Source of the DNA: Bacteroides_D sp963546395
GTDB lineage: Bacteria > Bacteroidota > Bacteroidia > Bacteroidales > CAJPTX01
NCBI GenBank assembly: GCA_963546395.1
Contig: CAUUMS010000001.1
Span: 1-64,000 of the forward strand
Length of the DNA stretch: 64,000 bases
Reading direction: 5' to 3'
Every line of letters starts with the position of its first letter. Position 1 is the first letter of the stretch. The translations under genes and the position numbers were made by a program. The notes below the pieces were generated by a model. That model was not told where the DNA came from and searched no databases. It saw only the letters and a program-made list of their open reading frames with translations. Of the stretch, positions 7,489 to 15,378 are shown in pieces.

Positions 7489-8199
7489 CTATCTCTCCCC
7501 GCCCTTCCTATCACGTCGCTCGAGCACCTCATCGATCATGCCGTACTCCTTCGCCTCCGGGGCCCGCATCCAGTAGTCGCGCCCCACATCCTGCGTGACG
7601 CGCTCAATGCTCTGCCCCGAGTGATGGGCCAGAATCTCTATCAGCTCACGCTTCGACTTCAAAATCTCGCGGGCTGTGATCTCAATGTCATCGGCCTGTC
7701 CCTGCGCACCCCCCATAGGCTGGTGGATCATCACCCGGGAATGAGGCAACGCCGTGCGCTTCCCATGCGCCCCAGCGGCCAAAAGCACCGCAGCCATAGA
7801 GGCCGCCATGCCCGTGCAGATCGTCGCCACGTCAGCACTCAGGTACTGCATCGTGTCATAGATCCCCAGCCCAGCGTACACCACCCCACCGGGTGAGTTG
7901 ATGTAGATCTGGATGTCCTTCCCCGGGTCGACGCTCTCCAGGAACAGCAGCTGTGCCTGGATGATATTGGCCACGTCATCCGTGATCGGCACCCCCAGGA
8001 AGATGATGCGATCCATCATCAGGCGCGAAAACACATCCATGGCCACCATGTTGAGCTGTCGCTCCTCGATGATCGTCGGGTTGATGTACTCCGACACCAG
8101 CGACTGATGGCGCCACTGCGCCAGGCTCCCGATGCCGTGCACCTGGCGAGCATACTGCTGAAATTCCCGCTGCATGTCCATAATGCCTCCCTCTCCCAC
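7489..8199 (-). CDS. clpP: ATP-dependent Clp protease proteolytic subunit ClpP
   Basis: 236 residues from the first ATG; an ATG six codons later (8181) is an equally plausible start. Serine protease that forms the ClpP barrel and works with ClpX/ClpA-type unfoldases. The catalytic triad is Ser134 (GMAASMAAVLL), His159 (RVMIHQPMGG) and Asp208 (VGRDYWM), using the longer start. The family motif IYINSPGG is intact. It lies directly downstream of tig, the standard tig-clpP order; no clpX follows, since efp comes next. Confidence 0.96.
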   Translation of the reverse strand: MGEGGIMDMQREFQQYARQVHGIGSLAQWRHQSLVSEYINPTIIEERQLNMVAMDVFSRLMMDRIIFLGVPITDDVANIIQAQLLFLESVDPGKDIQIYINSPGGVVYAGLGIYDTMQYLSADVATICTGMAASMAAVLLAAGAHGKRTALPHSRVMIHQPMGGAQGQADDIEITAREILKSKRELIEILAHHSGQSIERVTQDVGRDYWMRAPEAKEYGMIDEVLERRDRKGGER

Positions 8200-8225
8200 C
8201 GTTAATGCACCCCGCGCTGCGCGTC

Positions 8226-9617
8226 CTACTCAGCAGCCTCCGTGCCGTAACACTCTTCCATCAGGTGCCCCACTTCCTCCACAGGAGCCCGCTTCACCTC
8301 CACGCCAGCCTGCTGCATGGCACACCACACCCCCACGTACTTCTGTTGCGTCTGCTCCATCTCCGGCTTCAGCTTCTCGCCAAACATGGAGAACCCAAAG
8401 CGGAGTGCCCCATTCACCGTCTTGAAGAATCCGGCGGGGAACCCCATCCGTCCACAGGCTGCAATCACCGATTGGCTAGCCAGGAAGCGGCCGTAACGCT
8501 CAATGTCATCCCGATCGATCTTATCCCAGTCCACCATCCGGAACAGGCGCATAGACAGCCCCTCAGCCTTGATGGCGGCGCGGTGCGACTCCAGTACGCT
8601 AGCGTCCTCCGTAGGCTGCTCCGCATCCGTGAGCATACGCCCGATGAACTCGTCGGACACCGTGAAATCCCAGGCCTTGAGCACCTGCTCGAAGAACCAA
8701 TCACCCGCCCGAAGACGCGCCCCGTGCGTGAACCAATGCTCCCGCTGCTCCTTGTACATTGCCCGGAGCTCGCCCAGATCCTCCGGGAGTGAGCCCCCCT
8801 CTGGGGCATCCACGAAGTTGGCAAAGAACGCCGCATTGACCTCCGCCAGCTTCCGCTCAAGGATGGTCTCGATCTCCAGTTGCACCGTCTCCCCGAGCTC
8901 GTACGGGTCGCTAGGGCGATGCCCGAATATGCGCGACTGCTCCTCAGCGTCCGCCATCAGCGTCCCCAGCTCTTTCACCTCCACCGCGTCGCCAACCTTC
9001 TTGCCCAGCACGAGGCCCTTCCCCACCTCGGAGAGGTGATCGAAGTCCACACGCCGGCGCATGATCTTGTCATCCTCAGGGCGTTGCACCTCCCCATTCG
9101 TCACGGGGAACAGGCTAATGGCCAGCACCGTTCCCGCTGCCACTGCATCGCAAGGCTCCTCAGTGCCGTAGAAGGAGCGGTTATCCTCAATGCCTTTCTC
9201 GATGAACGCATCATCTATCTCGGGCTCAAACAGCGTGGTTTTCGGCAGGAGCTCCGCGGGAACCTCAGGCACGATACCCACATCGAGCCGGAACTCAAAG
9301 TTCCCATCCTGCTCCGGATCCATCTCCATCTGCTGCGCGTTGCTCAGGAAACGGGAGAAGGTCAGCATGTCATTCTCCCGCAGGTGCATCTGGATAGCCT
9401 CATCGAGCTTCTTCTGCACCATATCCAGTCGGATCCGCGGGCCCAGCATCCGCTGTGCGAGAGCCATCGGCACGTGGCCAGGGCGAAAGCCCTTCAACGA
9501 CAGGCTCTTGCGCGACTCACGGAGCTTCGCCTCGTAATCCGCCTCATAGTCCCCTTTCTCAATGTTTACGATAAGCGTGACCACATGGGGTTCCAACTGC
9601 TCCGAACGTACATTCAT
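8226..9617 (-). CDS. tig: Trigger factor
   Basis: Ribosome-associated chaperone that binds nascent chains at the exit tunnel. 463 residues from ATG 9617, chosen because the preceding 14 codons (MCPYYPYYQ...) are unlike the family. The ribosome-binding signature GFRPGHVP is at about residues 41-48. The middle region corresponds to the PPIase domain, which is divergent in Bacteroidetes, and the C-terminal helical arms follow. It is first in a tig-clpP pair separated by 26 bases. Confidence 0.92.
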   Translation of the reverse strand: MNVRSEQLEPHVVTLIVNIEKGDYEADYEAKLRESRKSLSLKGFRPGHVPMALAQRMLGPRIRLDMVQKKLDEAIQMHLRENDMLTFSRFLSNAQQMEMDPEQDGNFEFRLDVGIVPEVPAELLPKTTLFEPEIDDAFIEKGIEDNRSFYGTEEPCDAVAAGTVLAISLFPVTNGEVQRPEDDKIMRRRVDFDHLSEVGKGLVLGKKVGDAVEVKELGTLMADAEEQSRIFGHRPSDPYELGETVQLEIETILERKLAEVNAAFFANFVDAPEGGSLPEDLGELRAMYKEQREHWFTHGARLRAGDWFFEQVLKAWDFTVSDEFIGRMLTDAEQPTEDASVLESHRAAIKAEGLSMRLFRMVDWDKIDRDDIERYGRFLASQSVIAACGRMGFPAGFFKTVNGALRFGFSMFGEKLKPEMEQTQQKYVGVWCAMQQAGVEVKRAPVEEVGHLMEECYGTEAAE

Positions 9618-9727
9618 AACAGACCGTATGCTTTGATAGTAAGGATAGTAAGGACACACAAACGCTCACCGGGTGTCGCCGCGAGGGTCTCTCGCCATCG
9701 CCCCGTCATCCTAGCATCTTGCCCGCA

Positions 9728-10378
9728 TCAGACCCTAGCCAGAGGACTCTGCGTCCCCCGCACCCGCTGCCCAATCGACACTAGCACCTCGCTCCCGCGC
9801 GGCAGGAACACATCCACCCGCGAGCCGAACTTTATAAATCCGTACTCCGTCCCCTGGCGGGCAGCCTGGCCCACCGTGGCACGTGTCACAATGCGGCGTG
9901 CCACCGCCCCGGCGATCTGCCGGAAGAGGATCCGCTGCCCATCGGGGCGATCCACCACCACGGTGGAACGCTCATTCTCCGTGGAAGCCTTAGGGAGCCA
10001 TGCCACCAGGAAACGACCCTTGTGGTAGCGCGCATACGACACTCGGCCCGACACCGGGTACCAGTTCGCATGCACATTCCACACCGACATGAAGACGGAG
10101 ACCTGTATCCGCGTGTCGCCAAACACCTCAGGCTCCATCACCTCCTCGATGGCCACTATGCGTCCATCAGCAGGCGAGTAGACCAGCTCATCGCTCTCCA
10201 CGCACAGGCGGCGGGGAGCCCGGAAGAAGTAGCACACAAACAGGCACAGCCCGAGCAGGACGAGCGATATCACCGCAAAGAGGACGACTGCCAGCAAGTA
10301 CCACGCTGCCACTGCCAGCAGCAACGACACCAGCACCGTACCCAACACTATTCGAAGACCCTCGCGATGTATCCCCAT
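9728..10378 (-). CDS. psd: Phosphatidylserine decarboxylase (short type)
   Basis: Makes phosphatidylethanolamine from phosphatidylserine at the inner membrane. 216 residues from ATG 10378; the open frame extends upstream to 10483, but the added residues do not match the family. Two N-terminal hydrophobic segments are followed by YSPADGRI and the conserved SVWNVHANWYP. The proenzyme self-cleavage site that generates the pyruvoyl group is KFGSRVD near residue 193. In many Bacteroidetes pssA is adjacent, but it is absent here. Confidence 0.92.
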   Translation of the reverse strand: MGIHREGLRIVLGTVLVSLLLAVAAWYLLAVVLFAVISLVLLGLCLFVCYFFRAPRRLCVESDELVYSPADGRIVAIEEVMEPEVFGDTRIQVSVFMSVWNVHANWYPVSGRVSYARYHKGRFLVAWLPKASTENERSTVVVDRPDGQRILFRQIAGAVARRIVTRATVGQAARQGTEYGFIKFGSRVDVFLPRGSEVLVSIGQRVRGTQSPLARV

Positions 10379-10550
10379 GCGCCCCTCATTTCGAGCTAAA
10401 ACCTCCCCACAGGGAGTAGCCGCGAAGGTAATCTTTTTTGCAATTGCCCACAGGAATGCCATGCCTCGCCTCCAATGGGTCACCCCACCACGCTAATGCA
10501 ACATCCACCGCGGGGCTATCACCTGCAAAGGGCGATTTTGGTAAGCATTT

Positions 10551-10573
10551 TTTACACTGTATATTGGTGTAAA
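10551..10573. promoter_or_regulatory. Inverted repeat TTTACAC-N9-GTGTAAA, candidate operator
   Basis: A perfect 7-9-7 inverted repeat in the divergent psd / sigma-factor intergenic region (10379-10733). Arm length and spacing fit a dimeric regulator site. It lies about 90 bases upstream of the -7 element of the sigma factor and about 175 bases upstream of psd. The rest of this intergenic region shows no gene. Confidence 0.4.
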
Positions 10574-10662
10574 CCCCTGATTGCATCAGACTTTACGAGC
10601 CCTCTCCGTGGCCCCACATTTGCCAGAGTGCCATGCAATGCAGATCGCCAACGAAAAGTGTA

Positions 10663-10670
10663 TACCTTTG
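10663..10670 (+). promoter_or_regulatory. -7 element (TACCTTTG) upstream of the sigma factor gene
   Basis: TACCTTTGC fits the Bacteroidetes -7 consensus TAnnTTTG, 63 bases before the GTG start. No TTTG box is found at the usual 19-21 base distance. Confidence 0.5.
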
Positions 10671-10733
10671 CCTCTGTAACCACAAAGCCGATAGCCTATA
10701 GGGAGTCTTTCCGCATACCAACCTGTACGAAAC

Positions 10734-11315
10734 GTGGAAACAACACTGGTGGAGAAGGAGAATTCTCGTCTCATTGGTCTGTACATGTCCGGTGACGAGG
10801 GGGCTATTGATAGGCTATTTCGGAAATACCAACCCAAGGTTTACGCCTACCTGCTGAAGGCGACCAAGAATCCGGCTCTGGCGGGCGATCTGCTCCAGGA
10901 GAGCTTCTTCAAGGTGCTCCGGAGCCTGCGCGCGGGCGGGTACGTAGACAACGGGCGATTTGAGCCCTGGCTCATGCGCATTGTGCGCAACGTGGTGATG
11001 GATCAGCACCGCAGCCGCTCACGCGCCAACGTGCTATTCGCCGAGGGGGAGTACATCCCAGCCCCGAGCCACTCGGGGGCCGACCCGGAGTCGATGCTCA
11101 TCCAGGCTCAGCGCAAGAGCGATGTGCGCACGCTGCTACAGCAGCTACCCGAGGCCCAGCGACAGGTGGTGATTCTGCGCCACTTCATCGGGCTCTCCTT
11201 CCAGGAAATTGCCGACCACACCGATGTGAGCATTAACACGGCCCTAGGGCGGATGCGCTACGCGCTGCTCAACATGCGCAAGATGGCGAGCAAAAGCGGC
11301 ATGCAACCCGTGTAG
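10734..11315 (+). CDS. Sigma-70 family (ECF-like) RNA polymerase sigma factor
   Basis: 193 residues. Region 2 spans about 25-95 (YQPKVYAYLLKATKN, LLQESFFKVL, WLMRIVRNVVMDQHR). Region 4 with its helix-turn-helix is at about 130-185 (LPEAQRQVVILRHFIGLSFQEIA). The architecture is that of a small ECF sigma factor. It starts at GTG 10734; an ATG occurs at codon 18 but would cut into region 2. No anti-sigma gene follows. Target promoters cannot be read from this window. Confidence 0.88.
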   Translation: METTLVEKENSRLIGLYMSGDEGAIDRLFRKYQPKVYAYLLKATKNPALAGDLLQESFFKVLRSLRAGGYVDNGRFEPWLMRIVRNVVMDQHRSRSRANVLFAEGEYIPAPSHSGADPESMLIQAQRKSDVRTLLQQLPEAQRQVVILRHFIGLSFQEIADHTDVSINTALGRMRYALLNMRKMASKSGMQPV

Positions 11316-11350
11316 CGAGCCGAATCGATCGCATCTTACACGTGCATTCC

Positions 11351-11382
11351 GAGTGCCGGCAGAGACAGTTCTGCCGGCACTC
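11351..11382 (+). terminator. Perfect 13-bp hairpin after the sigma factor gene
   Basis: GAGTGCCGGCAGA, a six-base loop and TCTGCCGGCACTC form a perfect stem 36 bases after the stop codon. No T-run follows, so it may be a weak terminator or a 3'-end stabiliser. Confidence 0.55.
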
Positions 11383-11484
11383 GGCGCATCTACGCATGCG
11401 GTGGGGTGCGCATCCCACCCCGTTCCTCCAATTTGCCTACGGGACTGGGCGTCCACACCCCGATGCCATTCGGGCGGGTTGGCG

Positions 11485-11492
11485 TACCTTTG
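11485..11492 (+). promoter_or_regulatory. -7 element (TACCTTTG) upstream of alkaline phosphatase
   Basis: TACCTTTGCC, 54 bases before the start codon, fits TAnnTTTG. No clear -33 TTTG is present. Confidence 0.5.
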
Positions 11493-11546
11493 CCAAACCT
11501 TGCTAGCCCTACAGCTCACCGGGCTAATTAAACGCCATTCGCACCC

Positions 11547-13235
11547 ATGCGTCTCTCACTCTACCTCGCCCTCCCGTTGGCCCTGTGGCTGGCGGTTGTT
11601 CCAAGTGCAAGCCGTGGCCAGCAAACGCCGCCGCGACCGGTGAAGAATGTCATCCTCCTCATCTCCGATGGCACATCGCTCGCCACCATCTCGCTCGCGC
11701 GCTGGTACCAGCGTTACCTCAACCCGACCAAGACCAAGCTCGCCATCGACCCCTACATGTCGGGCACCGTCATCACCTACTGCTCCAATGCCCCCACTGG
11801 CGACTCGGCCCCCACAACCTCCTGCTACATGACCGGTGTCCCCTCGCTCACGGGGTACATCTCCACCTACCCGCCCGACTGCGGGAAGAACAACCTCATC
11901 CCCCTCGACTCCACCCGGGCCTATGCCCCCCTGCTGACGCTCATGGAGGCAGCCCGTCTGGAGCAGGGCAAACGCATCGGCCTAGCTGTGACCTGCCAAT
12001 TCCCGCACGCCACGCCGGCTGACTGCGCCGCGCACTACCACCAGCGCAAGGCTTACGACGTGCTGGCCCAGCAGATGGTGCACAACCACCTCGACGTTGT
12101 CATCGGCGGAGGCACCGACTACATCACCCCGGCGCAACGCGAATGGCTCGCCGCACAGGGGTGCCCCGTGCATATCGACAACCTGGTGGCCCTACGCGCT
12201 GAAACGAATCACCGGTTCTGGGCCCTCTTTGGCAAGCGCGACCTACCCTACAACATCGACCGTGACACCAGCAGCTACCCATCCCTGGCCGAGTCAACCC
12301 GCCTGGCCATCCGTCATCTGAACGAGGGCCCCAATGGGTTCTTCCTGATGGTGGAGGGGAGCAAGGTGGACTGGGCAGCCCACGACAACGATCCCGTGGC
12401 ACTCCCCACCGAGTTTCTCGCCTTCGACGAAGCCTGCCGTGTGGCACTCGACTTTGCCCAGCGCGATGGACAAACCGCCGTTCTCATCACGTCCGACCAC
12501 GGCAACAGCGGCATCAGCATTGGCAAGGAGAGCTGGCCCCGCTACGATGAGTACTCGGCCGACGAGCTCTTTGGGCAGCTCGCACGCTTTCGCACCAGCG
12601 CCGAGGCCCTGGCTAAGCAGATGAACCAGACGGCCCCCACAAAACTCGACTCGCTATTCGAGCTACACTGCGGCTTCTCGCTGAGCGAGGCTGAGCGGCG
12701 GCGCATCTACGCCTGCACGGGGTACCGCCAGAGTCCGATCCCAGCCCCCGAGCGGAAAGAGCGTGATAGCCTGTCCTACAGCACCCCCCTACGACGCATT
12801 GTGTCTAGGATTTTCTCCGATCACACCCCCATTGCCTTCGCCACCCACGGGCACACCGCTGAGGAGGTGTTCATGGCCAGCTACCACCCGCAAAACGACC
12901 GGGCTATGGGGGTGATAACGAACATTGAATTCCACCAGTACATAGCCTCACTGCTGGGATTCAAAGATGGCATAGATCACCTCAACGCCAAGTACTTCGT
13001 CCCGCACACCGAGGTGTTTCGCAATCAGCGTTACACCATCGAGCCCTCCAAGGAAGGCGAGGCCCCGACCCTCGTGGTGCGCAGCGCGAACAAACGTCAC
13101 ACCCTGCGTGCAATCCCTCACACGAGCGTAGTGCACATCGATGGTAAGCCCAAGGACATCGGCTCGCTGGTGGTATACTCTCCCGAGAGCAAGCTGTTCT
13201 ACCTCCCCGCTTCGCTACGTCTACCCAACCCCTGA
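11547..13235 (+). CDS. Alkaline phosphatase (PhoA superfamily), exported
   Basis: 562 residues with an N-terminal signal peptide (MRLSLYLALPLALWLAVVPSA, probable cleavage about residue 23). Metal-dependent phosphomonoesterase expected in the periplasm. Active-site elements are visible: LISDG with Asp41, GDSAPT with nucleophile Ser87, MVEGSKVDWAAHDND, ITSDHGNSG and the late HGHTAEEV histidine. It is longer than E. coli PhoA, with an extra C-terminal section of about 100 residues (HTLRAIPHTSVVHIDGKP...). No T9SS sorting domain is seen. Confidence 0.9.
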   Translation: MRLSLYLALPLALWLAVVPSASRGQQTPPRPVKNVILLISDGTSLATISLARWYQRYLNPTKTKLAIDPYMSGTVITYCSNAPTGDSAPTTSCYMTGVPSLTGYISTYPPDCGKNNLIPLDSTRAYAPLLTLMEAARLEQGKRIGLAVTCQFPHATPADCAAHYHQRKAYDVLAQQMVHNHLDVVIGGGTDYITPAQREWLAAQGCPVHIDNLVALRAETNHRFWALFGKRDLPYNIDRDTSSYPSLAESTRLAIRHLNEGPNGFFLMVEGSKVDWAAHDNDPVALPTEFLAFDEACRVALDFAQRDGQTAVLITSDHGNSGISIGKESWPRYDEYSADELFGQLARFRTSAEALAKQMNQTAPTKLDSLFELHCGFSLSEAERRRIYACTGYRQSPIPAPERKERDSLSYSTPLRRIVSRIFSDHTPIAFATHGHTAEEVFMASYHPQNDRAMGVITNIEFHQYIASLLGFKDGIDHLNAKYFVPHTEVFRNQRYTIEPSKEGEAPTLVVRSANKRHTLRAIPHTSVVHIDGKPKDIGSLVVYSPESKLFYLPASLRLPNP

Positions 13236-13291
13236 CGGGCTCCCTGGCACTAACCACGATAGCCCACAGAGGGTGCGCCGGAATCGAACCC

Positions 13292-13324
13292 CCACTACTA
13301 GGCCGTGGGGCCACAGCCTAGTGG
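13292..13324. terminator. Bidirectional hairpin between convergent genes
   Basis: Imperfect inverted repeat CCACTACTAGGCC-GTGG-GG-CCAC-A-GCCTAGTGG lies between the stop of the alkaline phosphatase (plus) and the stop of the flavoprotein (minus). Its position fits a shared terminator, though there is no T-run. Confidence 0.55.
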
Positions 13325-13325
13325 C

Positions 13326-14627
13326 TTACTCGCCGCCCTGCGTCCCCTTGGCGTGCGCCGCGGCATGCGTACCTGCCAGCCACCCGGTGGAATAGGCCAG
13401 CTGGAGATTGTAGCCCCCCGAATCGCCATCCACGTCGAGCATCTCACCGCACACGAACAGGCCTGGCGCATTCCGTGCCGCTAGCGTGGACACGTCCAGC
13501 TCACTGGCCGCAATGCCCCCGAGGGTAATCACGGCGCGGTTCCATCCTTCCGGGGCCACCACGCGCAGGCGAATGGACTTGAGCGTATCGGCGATCTTCG
13601 TCAGTCCGGCCCCTGGCACCCGCGAGGCGAGCACAGAGCCCGAGAGGTCGGCAAAGCGAATCAGCGGCTCCACGAGCTCAGCCGGCACCCAGGCCCTAGC
13701 CACCGAGTAGATCGACTCGCTACCCCTGGCCTCCACATCGCGCTGAATGCGCGCCATCAGCTGCTCGGACGACAGGGCCGGCTTCAGATCGAGGCTCACG
13801 GTGGGCAGCCCCCCCTCCTCCAGCACCGCCATGATGCGACGGCTCAGACGTAGCACGATGGGCCCACCAATGCCGTTGGGGGTCAACTCCATTTCCCCCT
13901 CCTCTGCCCCCAGCTCCTGGCCCTGGCAGAAGGCTCGTAGGCGCACATTGCGCAACGCCAATCGCGTGTCACGCATCAGCCGAGGCAGCGTATCGAACCC
14001 CACCAGCCCCTGGCGCAATGGGGTGATAGGCAATCCGGCCTGCGAGGCCAACTCGTAACCGCTGCCATCCGACCCCGTGTTGGGATAGCTTTTACCCCCA
14101 CAGGCCAGAATCACCCCCCTCGCTTGCACCTGCTCCGTGGCACCGTTCGCACGCTCCATGCCCAGCTGCCAGCCATCCTCGCCAGCGCGCAGCTCCACCA
14201 CCTTCGTCTCCAGCCAGAGGTCGCATCCCTGCTGCGCGCACCACGCCCCGAGGGCCTCAGCCACATCGGCCGCCTGGCCAGACACCGGATACACCCTATC
14301 GCCCCGCTCTACCTGCGTGAGCACCCCCACCCCGTGCAGTAAGTCCACAATGTCACCATGCGTGAAGGCGCGCAGGGCTGTCTCGGCGAGAGCCACGTCG
14401 CCATGCACCCCAGCCATGAAGAGCTCATAGGGCTTGGTGTTGGTAATGTTGCAGCGTCCACGCCCCGTGATGCGAATCTTAAGCCCCACCTTCGGCTTCC
14501 GCTCCACCAGCAGCACCCGGGCCCCCAGCTGTGCGGCGCGACCCGCCGCCAGCATGCCAGAGGCCCCTGCCCCAACCACTACCACATCATACCTGCCACC
14601 CGGTGAAACTACCCTGTCCATACGCAT
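13326..14627 (-). CDS. HI0933/BaiN family NAD(P)/FAD-dependent flavoprotein
   Basis: About 433 residues from ATG 14627 (or 431 from ATG 14621). The N-terminal FAD-binding Rossmann motif VVVGAGASGMLAAGRAAQLG is at about residues 14-33. Family signatures GRGRCNITN and GGKSYPNTGSDGSGY follow. The C-terminal flavin-contact motif is LFVCGEMLDVDGDSGGYNLQLAYSTG, split here as VCGEMLDVDGDSGG and NLQLAYSTG. The substrate is unknown in most members. The frame extends 39 codons upstream, but that part reads through the promoter element and is not expected to be translated. Confidence 0.87.
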   Translation of the reverse strand: MRMDRVVSPGGRYDVVVVGAGASGMLAAGRAAQLGARVLLVERKPKVGLKIRITGRGRCNITNTKPYELFMAGVHGDVALAETALRAFTHGDIVDLLHGVGVLTQVERGDRVYPVSGQAADVAEALGAWCAQQGCDLWLETKVVELRAGEDGWQLGMERANGATEQVQARGVILACGGKSYPNTGSDGSGYELASQAGLPITPLRQGLVGFDTLPRLMRDTRLALRNVRLRAFCQGQELGAEEGEMELTPNGIGGPIVLRLSRRIMAVLEEGGLPTVSLDLKPALSSEQLMARIQRDVEARGSESIYSVARAWVPAELVEPLIRFADLSGSVLASRVPGAGLTKIADTLKSIRLRVVAPEGWNRAVITLGGIAASELDVSTLAARNAPGLFVCGEMLDVDGDSGGYNLQLAYSTGWLAGTHAAAHAKGTQGGE

Positions 14628-14639
14628 TGATTTCTCTAG

Positions 14640-14647
14640 CAAAGGTA
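14640..14647 (-). promoter_or_regulatory. -7 element (TACCTTTG) upstream of the HI0933-type gene
   Basis: TACCTTTGC on the minus strand, 12-18 bases upstream of the two candidate ATGs. It implies a very short leader and supports the shorter protein start. Confidence 0.5.
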
Positions 14648-14763
14648 GCGAATCTGCCCCACCCGCCCGGAAATGGTGCAATCCGCCAAGCCCCGTAAAT
14701 GTGCTATAGGGCAGACGGTTAGTCGCATTACACAAAAATTGCACAAAAATTTATGCGCTCGCA

Positions 14764-14795
14764 TTTGGCAGATATCCGAACACCGCGTACCTTTG
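14764..14795 (+). promoter_or_regulatory. Full Bacteroidetes promoter for tRNA-Asn
   Basis: TTTG at 14764-14767, exactly 20 bases of spacer, then TACCTTTG at 14788-14795. This matches TTTG-N19-21-TAnnTTTG at every fixed base and lies about 57 bases upstream of the tRNA. Confidence 0.85.
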
Positions 14796-14851
14796 CCCCT
14801 GCATTCGCACGAGCAGCGGCTCGAGCCCGTGATTGTGCGGCGTGGTAATAT

Positions 14852-14925
14852 TCCTCATTAGCTCAGTTGGTTAGAGCACCTGACTGTTAATCAGGGGGTC
14901 CCAGGTTCAAGTCCTGGATGGGGAG
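14852..14925 (+). tRNA. tRNA-Asn (GTT)
   Basis: A complete 74-base cloverleaf. Acceptor TCCTCAT pairs with ATGGGGA. The D arm is GCTC-AGTTGGTTA-GAGC, the anticodon arm CCTGA-CTGTTAA-TCAGG with anticodon GTT, and the T arm CCAGG-TTCAAGT-CCTGG. The discriminator base is G. CCA is not encoded. Confidence 0.97.
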
Positions 14926-15128
14926 CATGCAACGAGGGCGAGGTCATTGATGGCTTCGCCTTTTTCTTTTTGCCACCCTGCGCCCCACTCCCCGCACGTC
15001 TTGCTAATGAGCGGGAACGCACGGCCCTCCCCCGCGGCTGATTCCCTCCGTTTCACCCCCACACGTCGACGAATTCGCCACCTCGCCCCGCATGGCTCTG
15101 CGGGCCGGCATTGCCGTGGACAAGACGC

Positions 15129-15192
15129 ACCGACGAGGTATCAAACCCATATTTGGCCGGGCAAATAGGGACATGGTACGTTGTTGCTCCGG
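15129..15192. repeat. Dispersed imperfect palindrome, copy A
   Basis: Inverted arms GTATCAAACCCATATTT and AAATAGGGACATGGTAC surround a short loop, with outer flanks CGACGAG and GTTGTTGCTCC. The same element recurs at 34388-34451 and 60715-60786. It lies between tRNA-Asn and metK, 187 bases before the metK start. The rest of 14926-15255 shows nothing recognisable. Confidence 0.75.
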
Positions 15193-15255
15193 GACTAGCG
15201 GGACGAAGATCTTCCGATCCATGCACCGCATTCCCCCTTTTGCGCCGGCGAGCCA

Positions 15256-15287
15256 TTTCCACGGGTTCCGGAGTTTACCTATCTTTG
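15256..15287 (+). promoter_or_regulatory. Promoter for metK
   Basis: TTTC at 15256-15259, a 20-base spacer and TATCTTTG at 15280-15287. The -7 box is perfect and the -33 box differs at one base. It lies 91 bases before the start codon. No SAM riboswitch is recognisable in the leader. Confidence 0.6.
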
Positions 15288-15378
15288 CGGGCACGCATTT
15301 TTCGCCCCTGCAATGGGGGCTCGTGCGAGTGCTCACGACCGTTTGACGCGGCAGGAGCGCACAGTAAAGATTGCGATT

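Noticed and set aside
13276..13330. A tRNA-like T-arm word (GGTTCGATTCC on the minus strand) beside a hairpin
   Set aside because: The flanking bases do not form a T stem or an acceptor stem, and there is no D or anticodon arm; the hairpin is better read as a terminator between convergent genes.
15193..15378. SAM riboswitch in front of metK
   Set aside because: I found no SAM-I or SAM-II type core or conserved pairing in the leader; only a promoter and the dispersed palindrome are visible.
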